DNA of 39,653 nt. It comes from Bacteroidota bacterium (GTDB lineage: Bacteria; Bacteroidota; Bacteroidia; Bacteroidales; VadinHA17). The stretch covers positions 1 through 39,653 of the forward strand of contig DRFJ01000003.1 of NCBI GenBank assembly GCA_011050615.1. Direction: 5' to 3'. The position numbers and the translations under genes are program-made. Shown here piece by piece: positions 22,116-30,043 of this stretch; position 1 is the stretch's first letter; each line of letters begins with the position of its first letter. Below the pieces are notes generated by a model. It saw nothing but the letters and a program-made list of their open reading frames with translations, did no database searches and had not been told where the DNA came from.

Positions 22116-24464
22116 ATGAAAAAAGCTATTAAACCGGGAGTAGTTCTTGTGTTTGTTTTTGCCTGTTGTACAGGCATATATGCACAGACCAAAGAAGCAG
22201 TCCTGACAGGTAAAGAAAGAGTAAAAATGTTTGACAGCCACATGGCTATGAAGGAAAGATCATCCTTTAGGGATTTACACTGGCAATACATTGGACCGAG
22301 CAATATAAGTGGCCGCTGCACCGATGTTGAAGCTGTTATTCCAAGGGGTGAATCATATACCATATGGATAGGATCGGCTTCGGGTGGTGTATGGAAATCA
22401 GAAAATGAGGGCAGTACTTTTGAGCCCGTATTCGATGATATGCCTACGGCATCAATAGGCGACATAGCAATTGATCCCAATGACCCTGACGTTGTCTGGG
22501 TAGGTACCGGCGAGGCCAATATATTCAGAAGCTCTAATTCAGGATGTGGTGTTTTCAAGACAATTGACGGTGGAAAAACATGGAAAAACGTGGGTCTGGA
22601 GAATACCATGACCATTGGCCGCATAAGGATTCATCCAAAAAATTCGGATATAGTATATGTGGCTGCCACGGGGCATGAATGGACACCAAATGAAGAAAGG
22701 GGATTGTACAAGACCAGCGATGGAGGTAAGACATGGGAAAAGATACTTTATATTGATGAGATGACCGGCGTTTTTGATCTCGTTCTTGATCCCGGAAAAC
22801 CCAATACAATATATTGTACTACCTGGGAAAGAATGAGGCTCAAGTGGAACGATCCCCGCACTTATGAAACCACAAATAACTGTGCTATCTGGAAATCGAC
22901 CAATGGAGGAAGAACCTGGGAGAAAATTATCAACGGTCTTCCCGAAACCAACAAACTGGGTCGTATAGGAATAGATATAGCTGCAAGCGATCCGGACATC
23001 CTGTATGCCCTGGTCGATAATTACGAGGTTGCCTATCCTGCCGAACCCGGGCAGCTTGACTCATACGGTCGCCAGAAGCAGGATGTCATAAAAGGAGCCA
23101 CTGTTTACAGGACCGGTAACGGAGGTAAAAACTGGAAGCAGGTGAGTGGTTTAACTCCCGATATGAAAACATATATGGAAAGACATTCGGCAACCTACGG
23201 ATGGGTCTTTGGCCAGATAAGGGTTGATCCTTCCGATGAAAATATTGTATATATCGGGGGTATTTCCCTGAGTAAAAGCACTGACGGGGGCAAAACGTTT
23301 ACACAGTTACGGGGTCCGCATGCCGACCATCACGGACTGTGGATAGATCCGGGTAACGGCAATTACCTCCTCAATGTGCAGGATGGCGGATTAACTATAT
23401 CATATGACCAGGGGGAAACATGGAAGTACCCTATTGAGCAACTGCCGCTGGCACAGTTTTATAATATCGAATATGACATGAGCACCCCGTTCAGGGTTTT
23501 CGGCTCGATACAGGACCATCACAGTTTTTTTACTACAGTGGACCTGAGCCGGGGTCGCGATAATGTAAGGCCAACTGAATGGCGTAATATCCTCGGAGCC
23601 GAAGGAACAACACATGCCGTAAACAAGGTCGATAACAATACCATCTATGCCAGTTCCTTTTACGGCAACCTTGCGAGGGCCGAGATAGACACTTATCCCC
23701 AGGGTCAGAAAGGCATCCTCCCCATGAGGTACAGCGATGAAGAGATATTGAGGGGACAATGGGTAGCCCCAACCCTGTTATCTCCACACAACCAGGATAT
23801 CGTTTACCACTGCATGCAATATGTTCTTATGTCGAGAGACAGGGGCGACACCTGGGAATATATAAGCCCTGACCTGAGCTATAATGATCCTGAAAAAATG
23901 GGTGACATCAGTTACCAGACCATTTCCGCCTTTGATGAATCACCTCTCAAATTTGGACTGCTCTATGCAGGTACCGATGATGGCAGGCTATGGAGAACTA
24001 AAGACGGCGGTAAAAACTGGACAGAGATACGGAGCGATCCCGTGCCGGTAAAATGGGTATCCAGGATTACTGCATCTCAGTATGACCTGGGCACTGTTTA
24101 TATGACACAGACCGGGAGGCGGGATGATGATTTCCAGGTATACATCTGGAAATCCACTGATTTTGGCGACACATGGACTGACATATCAGGCAACATACCT
24201 GTTGGCCCGGTGAATGTCATAAGAGAAGACCCTGTAAACAGTAATATACTGTATGTAGGCACTGACGCAGGGGTATATGTCAGCAAGGATGGTGGGGAAA
24301 GTTACGAGGTACTTGGCGACCTTCCATACGCCTATGTACACGACTTACAGATCCATCCAGGGGATAACATGATAATAATAGCAACACATGGCAGGGGAAT
24401 GTGGGTGCTTGATGCCAATGATGTTAATGATAAGGACAAGATGAGGAGGAGAAGGTGGTATTGA
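22116..24464 (+). CDS. Secreted BNR-repeat / VPS10-like beta-propeller protein
   Basis: Exported protein of 782 residues with a signal peptide (about 1-24, ending GIYAQ). It is built of sialidase/BNR repeats with the SxDxGxxW box: KSENEGSTFEP, KTIDGGKTWKNV, KTSDGGKTWEKI, KSTNGGRTWEKI, RTGNGGKNWKQV, KSTDGGKTFTQL, RTKDGGKNWTEI, KSTDFGDTWTDI and SKDGGESYEVL. This is the sortilin/VPS10-type ten-bladed propeller layout of a Bacteroidota family annotated as glycosyl hydrolase. Many members are about 1000 residues and have a C-terminal extension; this one ends after the propeller (HGRGMWVLDANDV) and has no type IX secretion C-terminal domain. Enzymatic activity has not been shown for the family; an interaction role is as likely. 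Confidence 0.85.
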   Translation: MKKAIKPGVVLVFVFACCTGIYAQTKEAVLTGKERVKMFDSHMAMKERSSFRDLHWQYIGPSNISGRCTDVEAVIPRGESYTIWIGSASGGVWKSENEGSTFEPVFDDMPTASIGDIAIDPNDPDVVWVGTGEANIFRSSNSGCGVFKTIDGGKTWKNVGLENTMTIGRIRIHPKNSDIVYVAATGHEWTPNEERGLYKTSDGGKTWEKILYIDEMTGVFDLVLDPGKPNTIYCTTWERMRLKWNDPRTYETTNNCAIWKSTNGGRTWEKIINGLPETNKLGRIGIDIAASDPDILYALVDNYEVAYPAEPGQLDSYGRQKQDVIKGATVYRTGNGGKNWKQVSGLTPDMKTYMERHSATYGWVFGQIRVDPSDENIVYIGGISLSKSTDGGKTFTQLRGPHADHHGLWIDPGNGNYLLNVQDGGLTISYDQGETWKYPIEQLPLAQFYNIEYDMSTPFRVFGSIQDHHSFFTTVDLSRGRDNVRPTEWRNILGAEGTTHAVNKVDNNTIYASSFYGNLARAEIDTYPQGQKGILPMRYSDEEILRGQWVAPTLLSPHNQDIVYHCMQYVLMSRDRGDTWEYISPDLSYNDPEKMGDISYQTISAFDESPLKFGLLYAGTDDGRLWRTKDGGKNWTEIRSDPVPVKWVSRITASQYDLGTVYMTQTGRRDDDFQVYIWKSTDFGDTWTDISGNIPVGPVNVIREDPVNSNILYVGTDAGVYVSKDGGESYEVLGDLPYAYVHDLQIHPGDNMIIIATHGRGMWVLDANDVNDKDKMRRRRWY

Positions 24465-24490
24465 TAAAGGATAAAAGGAAAAAGCAGAGA
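24463..24490. repeat. Heptamer tandem repeat, locus 8
   Basis: GATAAAG, GATAAAA, GGAAAAA, GCAGAGA start at the stop codon of the BNR gene and end ten bases before the stop of the HEAT-like remnant. Confidence 0.45.
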
Positions 24491-24499
24491 GGCCAGGTT

Positions 24500-24692
24500 T
24501 TATGCCGGCAGTAGTCTGAGGATCTGGGTTCCGCGTGCTTTAATGCCTGCGGAACCTTCTTCCATAATACGCAGTATTGTTGATCTTGGCTCATTACACA
24601 GCTCCGGGTAAATTTGGGTAAGCTTATAAAGGGCATCCATGGAGTATGCCTTGATTGAAATGGCTGAGTCAGCACTGTTCAGCCACCCCGGG
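24500..24692 (-). pseudogene. HEAT-like protein, C-terminal remnant
   Basis: The minus strand, in the frame PGWLNSADSAISIKAYSMDA then LYKLTQIYPELCNEP and RIMEEGSAGIKARGTQILRL up to a TAA at 24500-24502, matches the C-terminal end of a Bacteroidota HEAT-repeat-like family of about 190 residues (pattern 'S.A.Kv..m.aLy.L...yPEL..El...ie......s.g.KsRG.kiL'). The N-terminal two thirds are absent. Upstream it joins the Nudix remnant at a run of nine A in another frame. Confidence 0.5.
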
Positions 24693-24843
24693 TTTTTTTT
24701 TCTTCTTTATCAAGGGGCTTATACTTACCAGGATAGTACCCGGCAACCAGCATATCCGCCTCACACAGATCAACATCAGCCAGACCTCCATGACTGACCC
24801 ATTTATAATCAATATGTTCTGTCAACACAGGATTATCTGACAT
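24679..24843 (-). pseudogene. Nudix hydrolase (MutT-type), C-terminal remnant
   Basis: A 54-codon frame starts with an ATG that overlaps the stop of the HsdR_N-like gene (TAATG at 24841-24845). It reads VLTEHIDYKWVSHGGLADVD followed by LCEADMLVAGYY. This corresponds to the extreme C-terminal segment of MutT-type 8-oxo-dGTP diphosphatases ('l.EH..yrWv...eL..ldwaeADlpvv'). The Nudix box itself is missing, so the piece cannot hydrolyse nucleotides. After 50 residues the frame meets nine consecutive A and soon a TGA at 24679. Confidence 0.55.
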
Positions 24844-25307
24844 TACTCACCTGTCATTAATGTTTTATAATCAGGAATACTGTTAAGGAAGGACCATTCC
24901 ATCCTTACAGGGTCGGTTAAGCAGGCATAATGTTCCATGCCGTTAGTCACAACAATATATTTAAGTCTGAACTTCAGGTTATATGACACTATCTGGTCAA
25001 ATACGACAGCATTAACCTTCACGGACGGAGCTTTACACTCCACAATAAGCACCGGTTCACCTTTCTTGTCATATACAAGTATATCGGCTCTTTTCACCAT
25101 CCTGTTCATTTTGAACATCACTTCCACAGCCACCAGTCCGGCCGGATACGCTTTTTCATCAATAAGATACTTAACAAAATGCTGCCGCACCCATTCCTCA
25201 GGAGTAAGCACTACATATTTTTTCCGTATATCATCGTATATCAGGGCTTTCCCATCATCACCCGACTTGAACCTGAATGAATATGCTGGCAGATTAAGTT
25301 CTTTCAC
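24843..25307 (-). CDS. HsdR N-terminal-like (PD-(D/E)xK) domain protein
   Basis: A 154-residue cytoplasmic protein consisting only of a type I restriction HsdR_N-like domain. The nuclease-fold motif is visible as RADILVYDKKGEPVLIVECKAP (about 74-95): Asp75, then Glu89-x-Lys91. The second helix with FDQIVSYNLKFRLKYIVVTNG is typical. No methylase, specificity subunit or helicase is nearby. In Bacteroidota such single-domain genes are commonly found beside holA, as here across the divergent amn-holA pair, and are not part of a restriction system. Role unknown. Its stop overlaps the ATG of the Nudix remnant. Confidence 0.85.
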   Translation of the reverse strand: MKELNLPAYSFRFKSGDDGKALIYDDIRKKYVVLTPEEWVRQHFVKYLIDEKAYPAGLVAVEVMFKMNRMVKRADILVYDKKGEPVLIVECKAPSVKVNAVVFDQIVSYNLKFRLKYIVVTNGMEHYACLTDPVRMEWSFLNSIPDYKTLMTGE

Positions 25308-25352
25308 CCTACTTTTTGTATTTTTGAGTTCTTATTTAAGCTGATCAAGTAA

Positions 25353-25360
25353 CAAATATA
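25353..25360 (-). promoter_or_regulatory. Candidate -7 element of the HsdR_N-like gene
   Basis: On the minus strand TATATTTG, an exact TAnnTTTG match, lies about 45 bases before the start at 25307, in the spacer shared with the divergent amn gene. The -33 region is not clear. Confidence 0.4.
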
Positions 25361-25388
25361 TTCAGATAAATATAAAACCGGATAAGCC

Positions 25389-26159
25389 ATGAGGACAAAA
25401 TCAGAAATAGTGGATAACTGGTTACCGCGATATACAGGGAGGAAGATTGAAGATTTCGGGAAGTATATACTGCTTACCAATTTTCAGAATTACGTCCAGT
25501 TATTTGCCGAGATGCACAATGTTGAGGTTACCGGTATAGGAAGGAACATGCCCAACGCTTCTGCTGACGGCATTACGATAATTAATTTTGGTATGGGGAG
25601 TCCCAATGCGGCCACTATCACCGACCTCTTATCAGCGGTAAAGCCTAAAGCTCTGCTCTTCCTGGGCAAGTGTGGCGGTTTAAAAAAGAAGAACATGGTA
25701 GGTGACCTTATCGTACCCATTGCGGCCATACGCAGTGATGGAACCTCTAATGATTACCTGCCGCTTGAAGTACCTGCCCTTCCTTCGTTCAAGTTGCAGA
25801 TAGCGCTGGCTTCGGTGATAAACAGGTATTCGCTTGAATACTGGACAGGGACTGTTTACACTACCAACCGTCGTGTATGGGAATATGATGACCGCTTTAA
25901 AAGGTACCTGCAAAAGACCAGGGCTATGGCCATAGACATGGAGACGGCTACTATTTTTACCGTTGGTTTTACCAATGAGATCCCCACCGGTGCTCTTCTT
26001 CTTGTTACAGACCAGCCTATGATATCAGCAGGCATAAAGACAGAAGAAAGAGACAGGCAGACATCGGACAATTATACCGGGATACACCTGAAGATAGGAA
26101 TTGAAACGCTCAGGGAGATAAAGGAAAATGCAATATCGGTTAAGCACCTCAGGTTTTAG
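25389..26159 (+). CDS. amn: AMP nucleosidase
   Basis: Hydrolyses AMP to adenine and ribose 5-phosphate. The 256-residue protein has the phosphorylase/nucleosidase fold: TIINFGMGSPNAATITDLL (about 62-80), the phosphate/ribose-site strand ALLFLGKCGGL (about 88-98), and the purine- and ribose-binding helix AIDMETATIFTVGF (about 180-193), where the Glu after Met is the ribose 2'/3'-OH ligand. Length and motifs match the short Bacteroidota form, which lacks the N-terminal domain of E. coli Amn. Its stop is two bases before the start of holA, so they form one transcript, a pairing often seen in this phylum. Confidence 0.9.
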   Translation: MRTKSEIVDNWLPRYTGRKIEDFGKYILLTNFQNYVQLFAEMHNVEVTGIGRNMPNASADGITIINFGMGSPNAATITDLLSAVKPKALLFLGKCGGLKKKNMVGDLIVPIAAIRSDGTSNDYLPLEVPALPSFKLQIALASVINRYSLEYWTGTVYTTNRRVWEYDDRFKRYLQKTRAMAIDMETATIFTVGFTNEIPTGALLLVTDQPMISAGIKTEERDRQTSDNYTGIHLKIGIETLREIKENAISVKHLRF

Positions 26160-26161
26160 CT

Positions 26162-27175
26162 ATGAAAGAGAATTATAAGAGGATAATATCTGATCTCAGC
26201 AAAAAGATATACAAGAACGTATATTTCCTGCATGGGGATGAGCCATATTATATTGATCTTATCATAGATTATATAGAGGACAATATCCTGACCGAAGAAG
26301 AAAAACCGTTTAACCAGGTTGTTCTTTATGGAGAGGAAACCGATATGCCCACTATTATAAACACTGCCCGTCGTTTCCCGATGATGTCGAACCAGCAGGT
26401 GGTTATTGTCAAGGAGGCTCATTACATCAGGGACCTCGATCTCCTGGCCAGGTACCTTGAGCATCCCCTCAACAGCACTGTACTGGTGATAAGCTATAAA
26501 TATCTTAAGCTGGACAAACGCACATCTCTGTACAGGGCACTTGAAAAAGACAAAAATGTTGAACTGTACTGTTCACAACGGTTAAAGGATTACCAGGTAC
26601 CTGACTGGATTGACTCCTACCTGCGCGAGCGCAACATTAGGGCTGACAGGAATGTGAGTCATATCTTAACGGAATATCTTGGTTCTGATCTTTCGCGCAT
26701 AGTCAACGAGCTGGACAAGTTACTCATAGCCATGCCTGAGGGCGGTCAGAATATTACGGCAGCTGACATTGAAAAGAGGATAGGGATAAGCAAGGACTTC
26801 AATAACTTTGAATTACAGAATGCCATAGGGCGTAAAGACATTCTTAAAGCCAATCTCATAGTAAATCATTTCAGTCACAATCCAAAAGATAATCCCATTC
26901 AGGTAAGTATTGCAACCATTTTTTCCTTTTTCAGGAAACTTCTCATCTATCACTACCTGAGAGACAAATCAAGGAATAATGTAGCATCCATCCTCAGGAT
27001 AAATCCATATTTTGTAAGTGAGTATGAGATGGCGTCAAGGAATTATAATCCCCGTAAGACCCTAAGCATCATTAGTCTGCTCCGTGAGTTTGACATGAAA
27101 TCGAAGGGTATTGGTAACGTGTCCAGTTCAGAAGGGGATTTACTCAGGGAGATGGTATTCAAAATACTCCACTAG
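26162..27175 (+). CDS. holA: DNA polymerase III subunit delta
   Basis: Clamp-loader delta subunit; it opens the beta clamp at the replication fork. The 337-residue protein begins with the family strand VYFLHGDEPYYIDLIIDYI (about 19-37) and continues with FPMMSNQQVVIVKEA (about 73-87), the second domain with YLGSDLSRIVNELDKL (about 178-193) and the C-terminal collar domain (from about 215). Full length for Bacteroidota. It starts two bases after amn. Its TAG stop overlaps the stop of the convergent yqgE gene in the sequence CTAG. Confidence 0.92.
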   Translation: MKENYKRIISDLSKKIYKNVYFLHGDEPYYIDLIIDYIEDNILTEEEKPFNQVVLYGEETDMPTIINTARRFPMMSNQQVVIVKEAHYIRDLDLLARYLEHPLNSTVLVISYKYLKLDKRTSLYRALEKDKNVELYCSQRLKDYQVPDWIDSYLRERNIRADRNVSHILTEYLGSDLSRIVNELDKLLIAMPEGGQNITAADIEKRIGISKDFNNFELQNAIGRKDILKANLIVNHFSHNPKDNPIQVSIATIFSFFRKLLIYHYLRDKSRNNVASILRINPYFVSEYEMASRNYNPRKTLSIISLLREFDMKSKGIGNVSSSEGDLLREMVFKILH

Positions 27176-27771
27176 TTCATTTCGGGGCTGTCGGGAAACT
27201 CGGCCCATAATCTGTATCTTTTATTCAATGACCGAAGGACTGTTTTCCAGCTGTTTTCTTTCCTGTATCTCATAACAACTTCGGGGGCTACATCGGCAAT
27301 GACCCATGAATTTTCCTGCAATTCCTTTTCCAGCTGCCCGGCACCCCACCCCGAGTAACCCAGGAAAAAGCGTATATCTCCCCTGCCTGCTTTACCGGAG
27401 CTGATAAGTTCTTTAATAACTTCAATATTACCTCCCCAGTAGATATTATCAGAGACCCACATGCTGTCGGGGATAATATTACCCAGTGTATGCAGGTAAT
27501 GGAGCGTATCGGGAACCACCGGGCCGCCCATCCCCAGTTTCTCATCCCATCCCGGGAATCCTTCAAGTGCATCATTAACACTTATATTTATTGACTTATT
27601 TATAATAAAGCCTACAGATCCTTTCTCATTATGTTCTGTAAGATATACTAGTGTACGGTTAAAGAAAGTATCGGGCAGGAAGGGTTCTGATATCAGCATC
27701 CTCCCTTTCTGAGGTATTTTATCCTCGGGTCTTATGGTAAAAAAGTCAATATTCTGTTTCATAGCTACCAA
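27172..27771 (-). CDS. YqgE/AlgH family protein (UPF0301)
   Basis: Cytoplasmic protein of 199 residues (196 from the second ATG, MKQN). UPF0301 signatures: KGRMLISEPFLPDTFFNRTLVYL (about 21-43), GSVGFIINKSINISVNDAL (about 51-69), MGGPVVPDTLHYLHT (about 80-94), and RFFLGYSGWGAGQLEKEL (about 133-150), the GYxGWxxGQLExEL box that is diagnostic. AlgH was first linked to alginate gene control in Pseudomonas; molecular function is unresolved. It is convergent with holA and shares the CTAG stop bases with it. Confidence 0.92.
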   Translation of the reverse strand: MVAMKQNIDFFTIRPEDKIPQKGRMLISEPFLPDTFFNRTLVYLTEHNEKGSVGFIINKSINISVNDALEGFPGWDEKLGMGGPVVPDTLHYLHTLGNIIPDSMWVSDNIYWGGNIEVIKELISSGKAGRGDIRFFLGYSGWGAGQLEKELQENSWVIADVAPEVVMRYRKENSWKTVLRSLNKRYRLWAEFPDSPEMN

Positions 27772-27821
27772 TTATACAACAAGATAATTAAAAATAAAAG
27801 GAAAGGCAAAAATATTATGTT

Positions 27822-27855
27822 GGATTAATGGATTGATAGATTGATGGATTGATGG
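27822..27855. repeat. Octamer tandem repeat upstream of nhaC
   Basis: GGATTAAT, GGATTGAT, AGATTGAT, GGATTGAT, GG: four 8-base units that end about 45 bases before the nhaC start, in or near its promoter region. Confidence 0.7.
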
Positions 27856-27898
27856 AAAAAAATTTTATCTTGCGGCTTCTAAAAATTCCGCGGAAGAT

Positions 27899-29386
27899 AT
27901 GGCAAAAGAAATCAGGGATCCGAAGTTGTTAGAAGCATTGATACCGATCATCCTGTTGATTATCCTTCTCACTTTTAATGTCAGGTATTTCGGTGATGAA
28001 ACACTTTCGGGGGCCAACCAGATTGCTCTTGTTCTTTCTGCCACCGTGGCGGGTCTCATTGCGGCTCGGCTTGGTCACAAGTGGAAATCGATCAGGTCGA
28101 CAATAGTAAAAAGCATAGGCTCAGCCATGCCATCGATACTGATTCTCTTCCTTATAGGCTCACTTGCAGGCACATGGATGATCAGCGGTGTTGTACCCAT
28201 GCTTATATACTATGGTCTGAAGATTCTTAATCCGACCATCTTTCTTTTTGCCAGCGTAGTAATATGCGCCATAATATCACTTGCAACAGGAAGTTCATGG
28301 TCGACTGTAGCTACCATAGGTATTGCCTTACTGGGTATAGGCATCACCCTGGGATTTAATACGGGCCTTGTTGCCGGGGCAATATTATCAGGAGCTTATT
28401 TCGGTGACAAGATGTCTCCGTTATCCGATACTACCAACCTTGCACCTGCCATGGCTGGCACTGATCTTTTCACCCATATAAGGTATATGGTACTGACCAC
28501 TGGACCCAGCATTACAATTACCCTGATTATTTTTCTCATCATAGGTTTTACAAACAATGTTGAGGCTGTGGGCACCGACGTTGATGCAGTATTGACATCC
28601 ATTGAGAACAAATTTAATGTAAGCCCTGTATTACTTGTAGTTCCGGCCTTTCTTATTTTCATTATAGTAAAGAAGGTACCTCCCCTGCCTGCACTTATAG
28701 CAGGCACTCTAGCGGGTGCTGTTTTTGCCATTATACTACAGCCCGAGGTTATCCGTGAAATAGCAAATATTGACGGCAACTATGTGAAGCAATCGTATAT
28801 AAGTATTATGCGGACCATGTTCGGCAGTGTTTCGGTAAGCACTGAAAATGCTGCCGTGAATGAGTTATTATCCACCCGTGGTATGGCAGGCATGCTTAAT
28901 ACCGTATGGCTTATTATCACGGCCATGGTATTCGGGGGTGTTATGGAATCGGCAGGCATGCTTATAAAGATAACCAGGTACATAATGAAGGTAGTTCACA
29001 ATGCGGGCAGTCTTGTAGGTGCCACGGTGGGCACCTGCATTTTCTTCAACACCACGGCATCTGACCAGTACCTTGCCATTGTTGTTCCCGGACGTATGTT
29101 CGCAAAGATATACGAAGACATGGATCTTAAGCCCGAGGTATTAAGTCGCGCTCTTGAAGATTCCGGGACGGTAACTTCCGTACTGATTCCGTGGAATACC
29201 TGCGGTGCTACCCAGGCAGGTGTGCTTGGTGTCTCAACCTTCACTTATGCTCCATACTGTTTCTTCAATATAATAAGCCCCTTTATGAGTATTTTCATGG
29301 CTGCCTTCAACATCAAGATAAGGCGGATAAGTGATGATAAGGAGGTTAAAAAGGCTCATTCCGAGGAAGACAGGACTGATATCTGA
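27899..29386 (+). CDS. nhaC: Na+/H+ antiporter, NhaC family
   Basis: Inner-membrane antiporter of 495 residues with about 12 helices. NhaC family features include LLTFNVRYFGDETLSGANQI near the first loop, the central ATGSSWSTVATIGIALLGIG (about 142-161), the ion-site region YFGDKMSPLSDTTNLAP (about 178-194) and ALEDSGTVTSVLIPWNTCGATQAG (about 420-443). It exchanges Na+ for H+ across the inner membrane. The Na+ gradient built by the NQR complex encoded a few kb away would interact with it directly. The start is the first ATG after a short GC-rich hairpin-like segment. The cytoplasmic C-terminal tail is highly charged. Confidence 0.92.
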   Translation: MAKEIRDPKLLEALIPIILLIILLTFNVRYFGDETLSGANQIALVLSATVAGLIAARLGHKWKSIRSTIVKSIGSAMPSILILFLIGSLAGTWMISGVVPMLIYYGLKILNPTIFLFASVVICAIISLATGSSWSTVATIGIALLGIGITLGFNTGLVAGAILSGAYFGDKMSPLSDTTNLAPAMAGTDLFTHIRYMVLTTGPSITITLIIFLIIGFTNNVEAVGTDVDAVLTSIENKFNVSPVLLVVPAFLIFIIVKKVPPLPALIAGTLAGAVFAIILQPEVIREIANIDGNYVKQSYISIMRTMFGSVSVSTENAAVNELLSTRGMAGMLNTVWLIITAMVFGGVMESAGMLIKITRYIMKVVHNAGSLVGATVGTCIFFNTTASDQYLAIVVPGRMFAKIYEDMDLKPEVLSRALEDSGTVTSVLIPWNTCGATQAGVLGVSTFTYAPYCFFNIISPFMSIFMAAFNIKIRRISDDKEVKKAHSEEDRTDI

Positions 29387-29393
29387 CAGGTCT

Positions 29394-29639
29394 CTATGCC
29401 AGGAAATCGACGTATTTACCGGGATTAGCCTCCCTCATAATATCATAAACCTCATCAAAGATATCTTCTGCAGAAGGTTTGGCCAGTGCTATCTGGACAA
29501 TTTCTTTACCATCGCCGAATATTCCGAATTTAGCTTTACCCGATAATACTTCCCTGCGTCCCATGATGCTCACACTTCTGCTAAGGTTTGCCAGTTTATA
29601 ATCTGCCAGTACTTCTTTACTGTTATACTTTTTATTCAT
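29394..29639 (-). pseudogene. 2-oxoacid dehydrogenase E1 remnant (N terminus fused to C terminus)
   Basis: From the ATG at 29639 an 81-residue frame reads [20 protein letters not shown] and [20 protein letters not shown], then [13 protein letters not shown], and then directly [20 protein letters not shown] and KYVDFLA before the stop. The first part matches the N terminus of the large Bacteroidota E1 (combined alpha/beta, about 750-800 residues) of the branched-chain or related 2-oxoacid dehydrogenases. The last 25 residues look like its C-terminal end. The thiamine diphosphate-binding core between them is gone, with the frame kept. It may be a deletion relic or a small protein still translated. 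The frame also runs 30 codons upstream of the ATG without similarity. Confidence 0.6.
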
Positions 29640-29774
29640 GCTCGTTTCATCATTATCTAACTGTTCAGTTTTAGCCAGGTTAACAATAATTGCCGGTACT
29701 ATTTTCACGGTCTTTCGTCTATTAAACAATAATAATCAGTTCTTGTTTTATCAGGGAGATTCAAATTGTTTTAT

Positions 29775-29782
29775 TAAATTTG
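29775..29782 (+). promoter_or_regulatory. Candidate -7 element of the four-cysteine protein gene
   Basis: TAAATTTG is an exact TAnnTTTG match about 37 bases before the ATG at 29819. A -33 element at the normal spacing is not evident. Confidence 0.4.
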
Positions 29783-29818
29783 TGTTCAATATTTTACAAT
29801 TTAGGAATTTAACTCATT

Positions 29819-30043
29819 ATGTTTATAAAATTATTGCTTTTAAGTCTAATACTGGTTACGATAGCCCTGGTGGGTTTAGCCTTCAAGGTACTGTTCACAA
29901 GTAAAGGTCGTTTCCCGGAAACCCATGTAGGTCGTAACAAGGAGATGGCCAAACGGGGCATCAAATGTGCCCAGAGCATAGATGTTGGCTGTCATCCCAC
30001 GGATGATTTTCCCGGCTGCCCTGCCTGCAGGGATTTAAAATAA
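29819..30043 (+). CDS. Small four-cysteine membrane protein, possible NqrM-like factor
   Basis: A 74-residue protein with one N-terminal membrane helix (about 3-24) and a short exposed domain that contains GRFPETHVGRN and four cysteines (Cys50, Cys58, Cys67, Cys70; SIDVGCHP and PGCPAC). Similar 70-residue 'membrane or secreted' proteins with the FxxxGxFPxxHV motif are widespread in Bacteroidota. The size and the layout (one helix followed by four cysteines) resemble NqrM, which in Vibrio is encoded after apbE and delivers iron to the NqrD/NqrE site. Here it lies end to end with apbE (no intergenic base) beside nqrFEDCBA. No DUF539 sequence motif is seen, so this is a positional and architectural inference. 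Confidence 0.65.
   Translation: MFIKLLLLSLILVTIALVGLAFKVLFTSKGRFPETHVGRNKEMAKRGIKCAQSIDVGCHPTDDFPGCPACRDLK

Noticed and set aside
22116..24464. Type IX secretion cargo with a C-terminal sorting domain
   Set aside because: The chain ends right after the last propeller blade in a basic MRRRRWY tail; no 70-80 residue sorting domain is present.
24843..25307. Type I restriction-modification or other defence system
   Set aside because: Only the HsdR N-terminal-like domain is present; there is no helicase, methylase or specificity subunit, and the amn-holA context is a known housekeeping neighbourhood.
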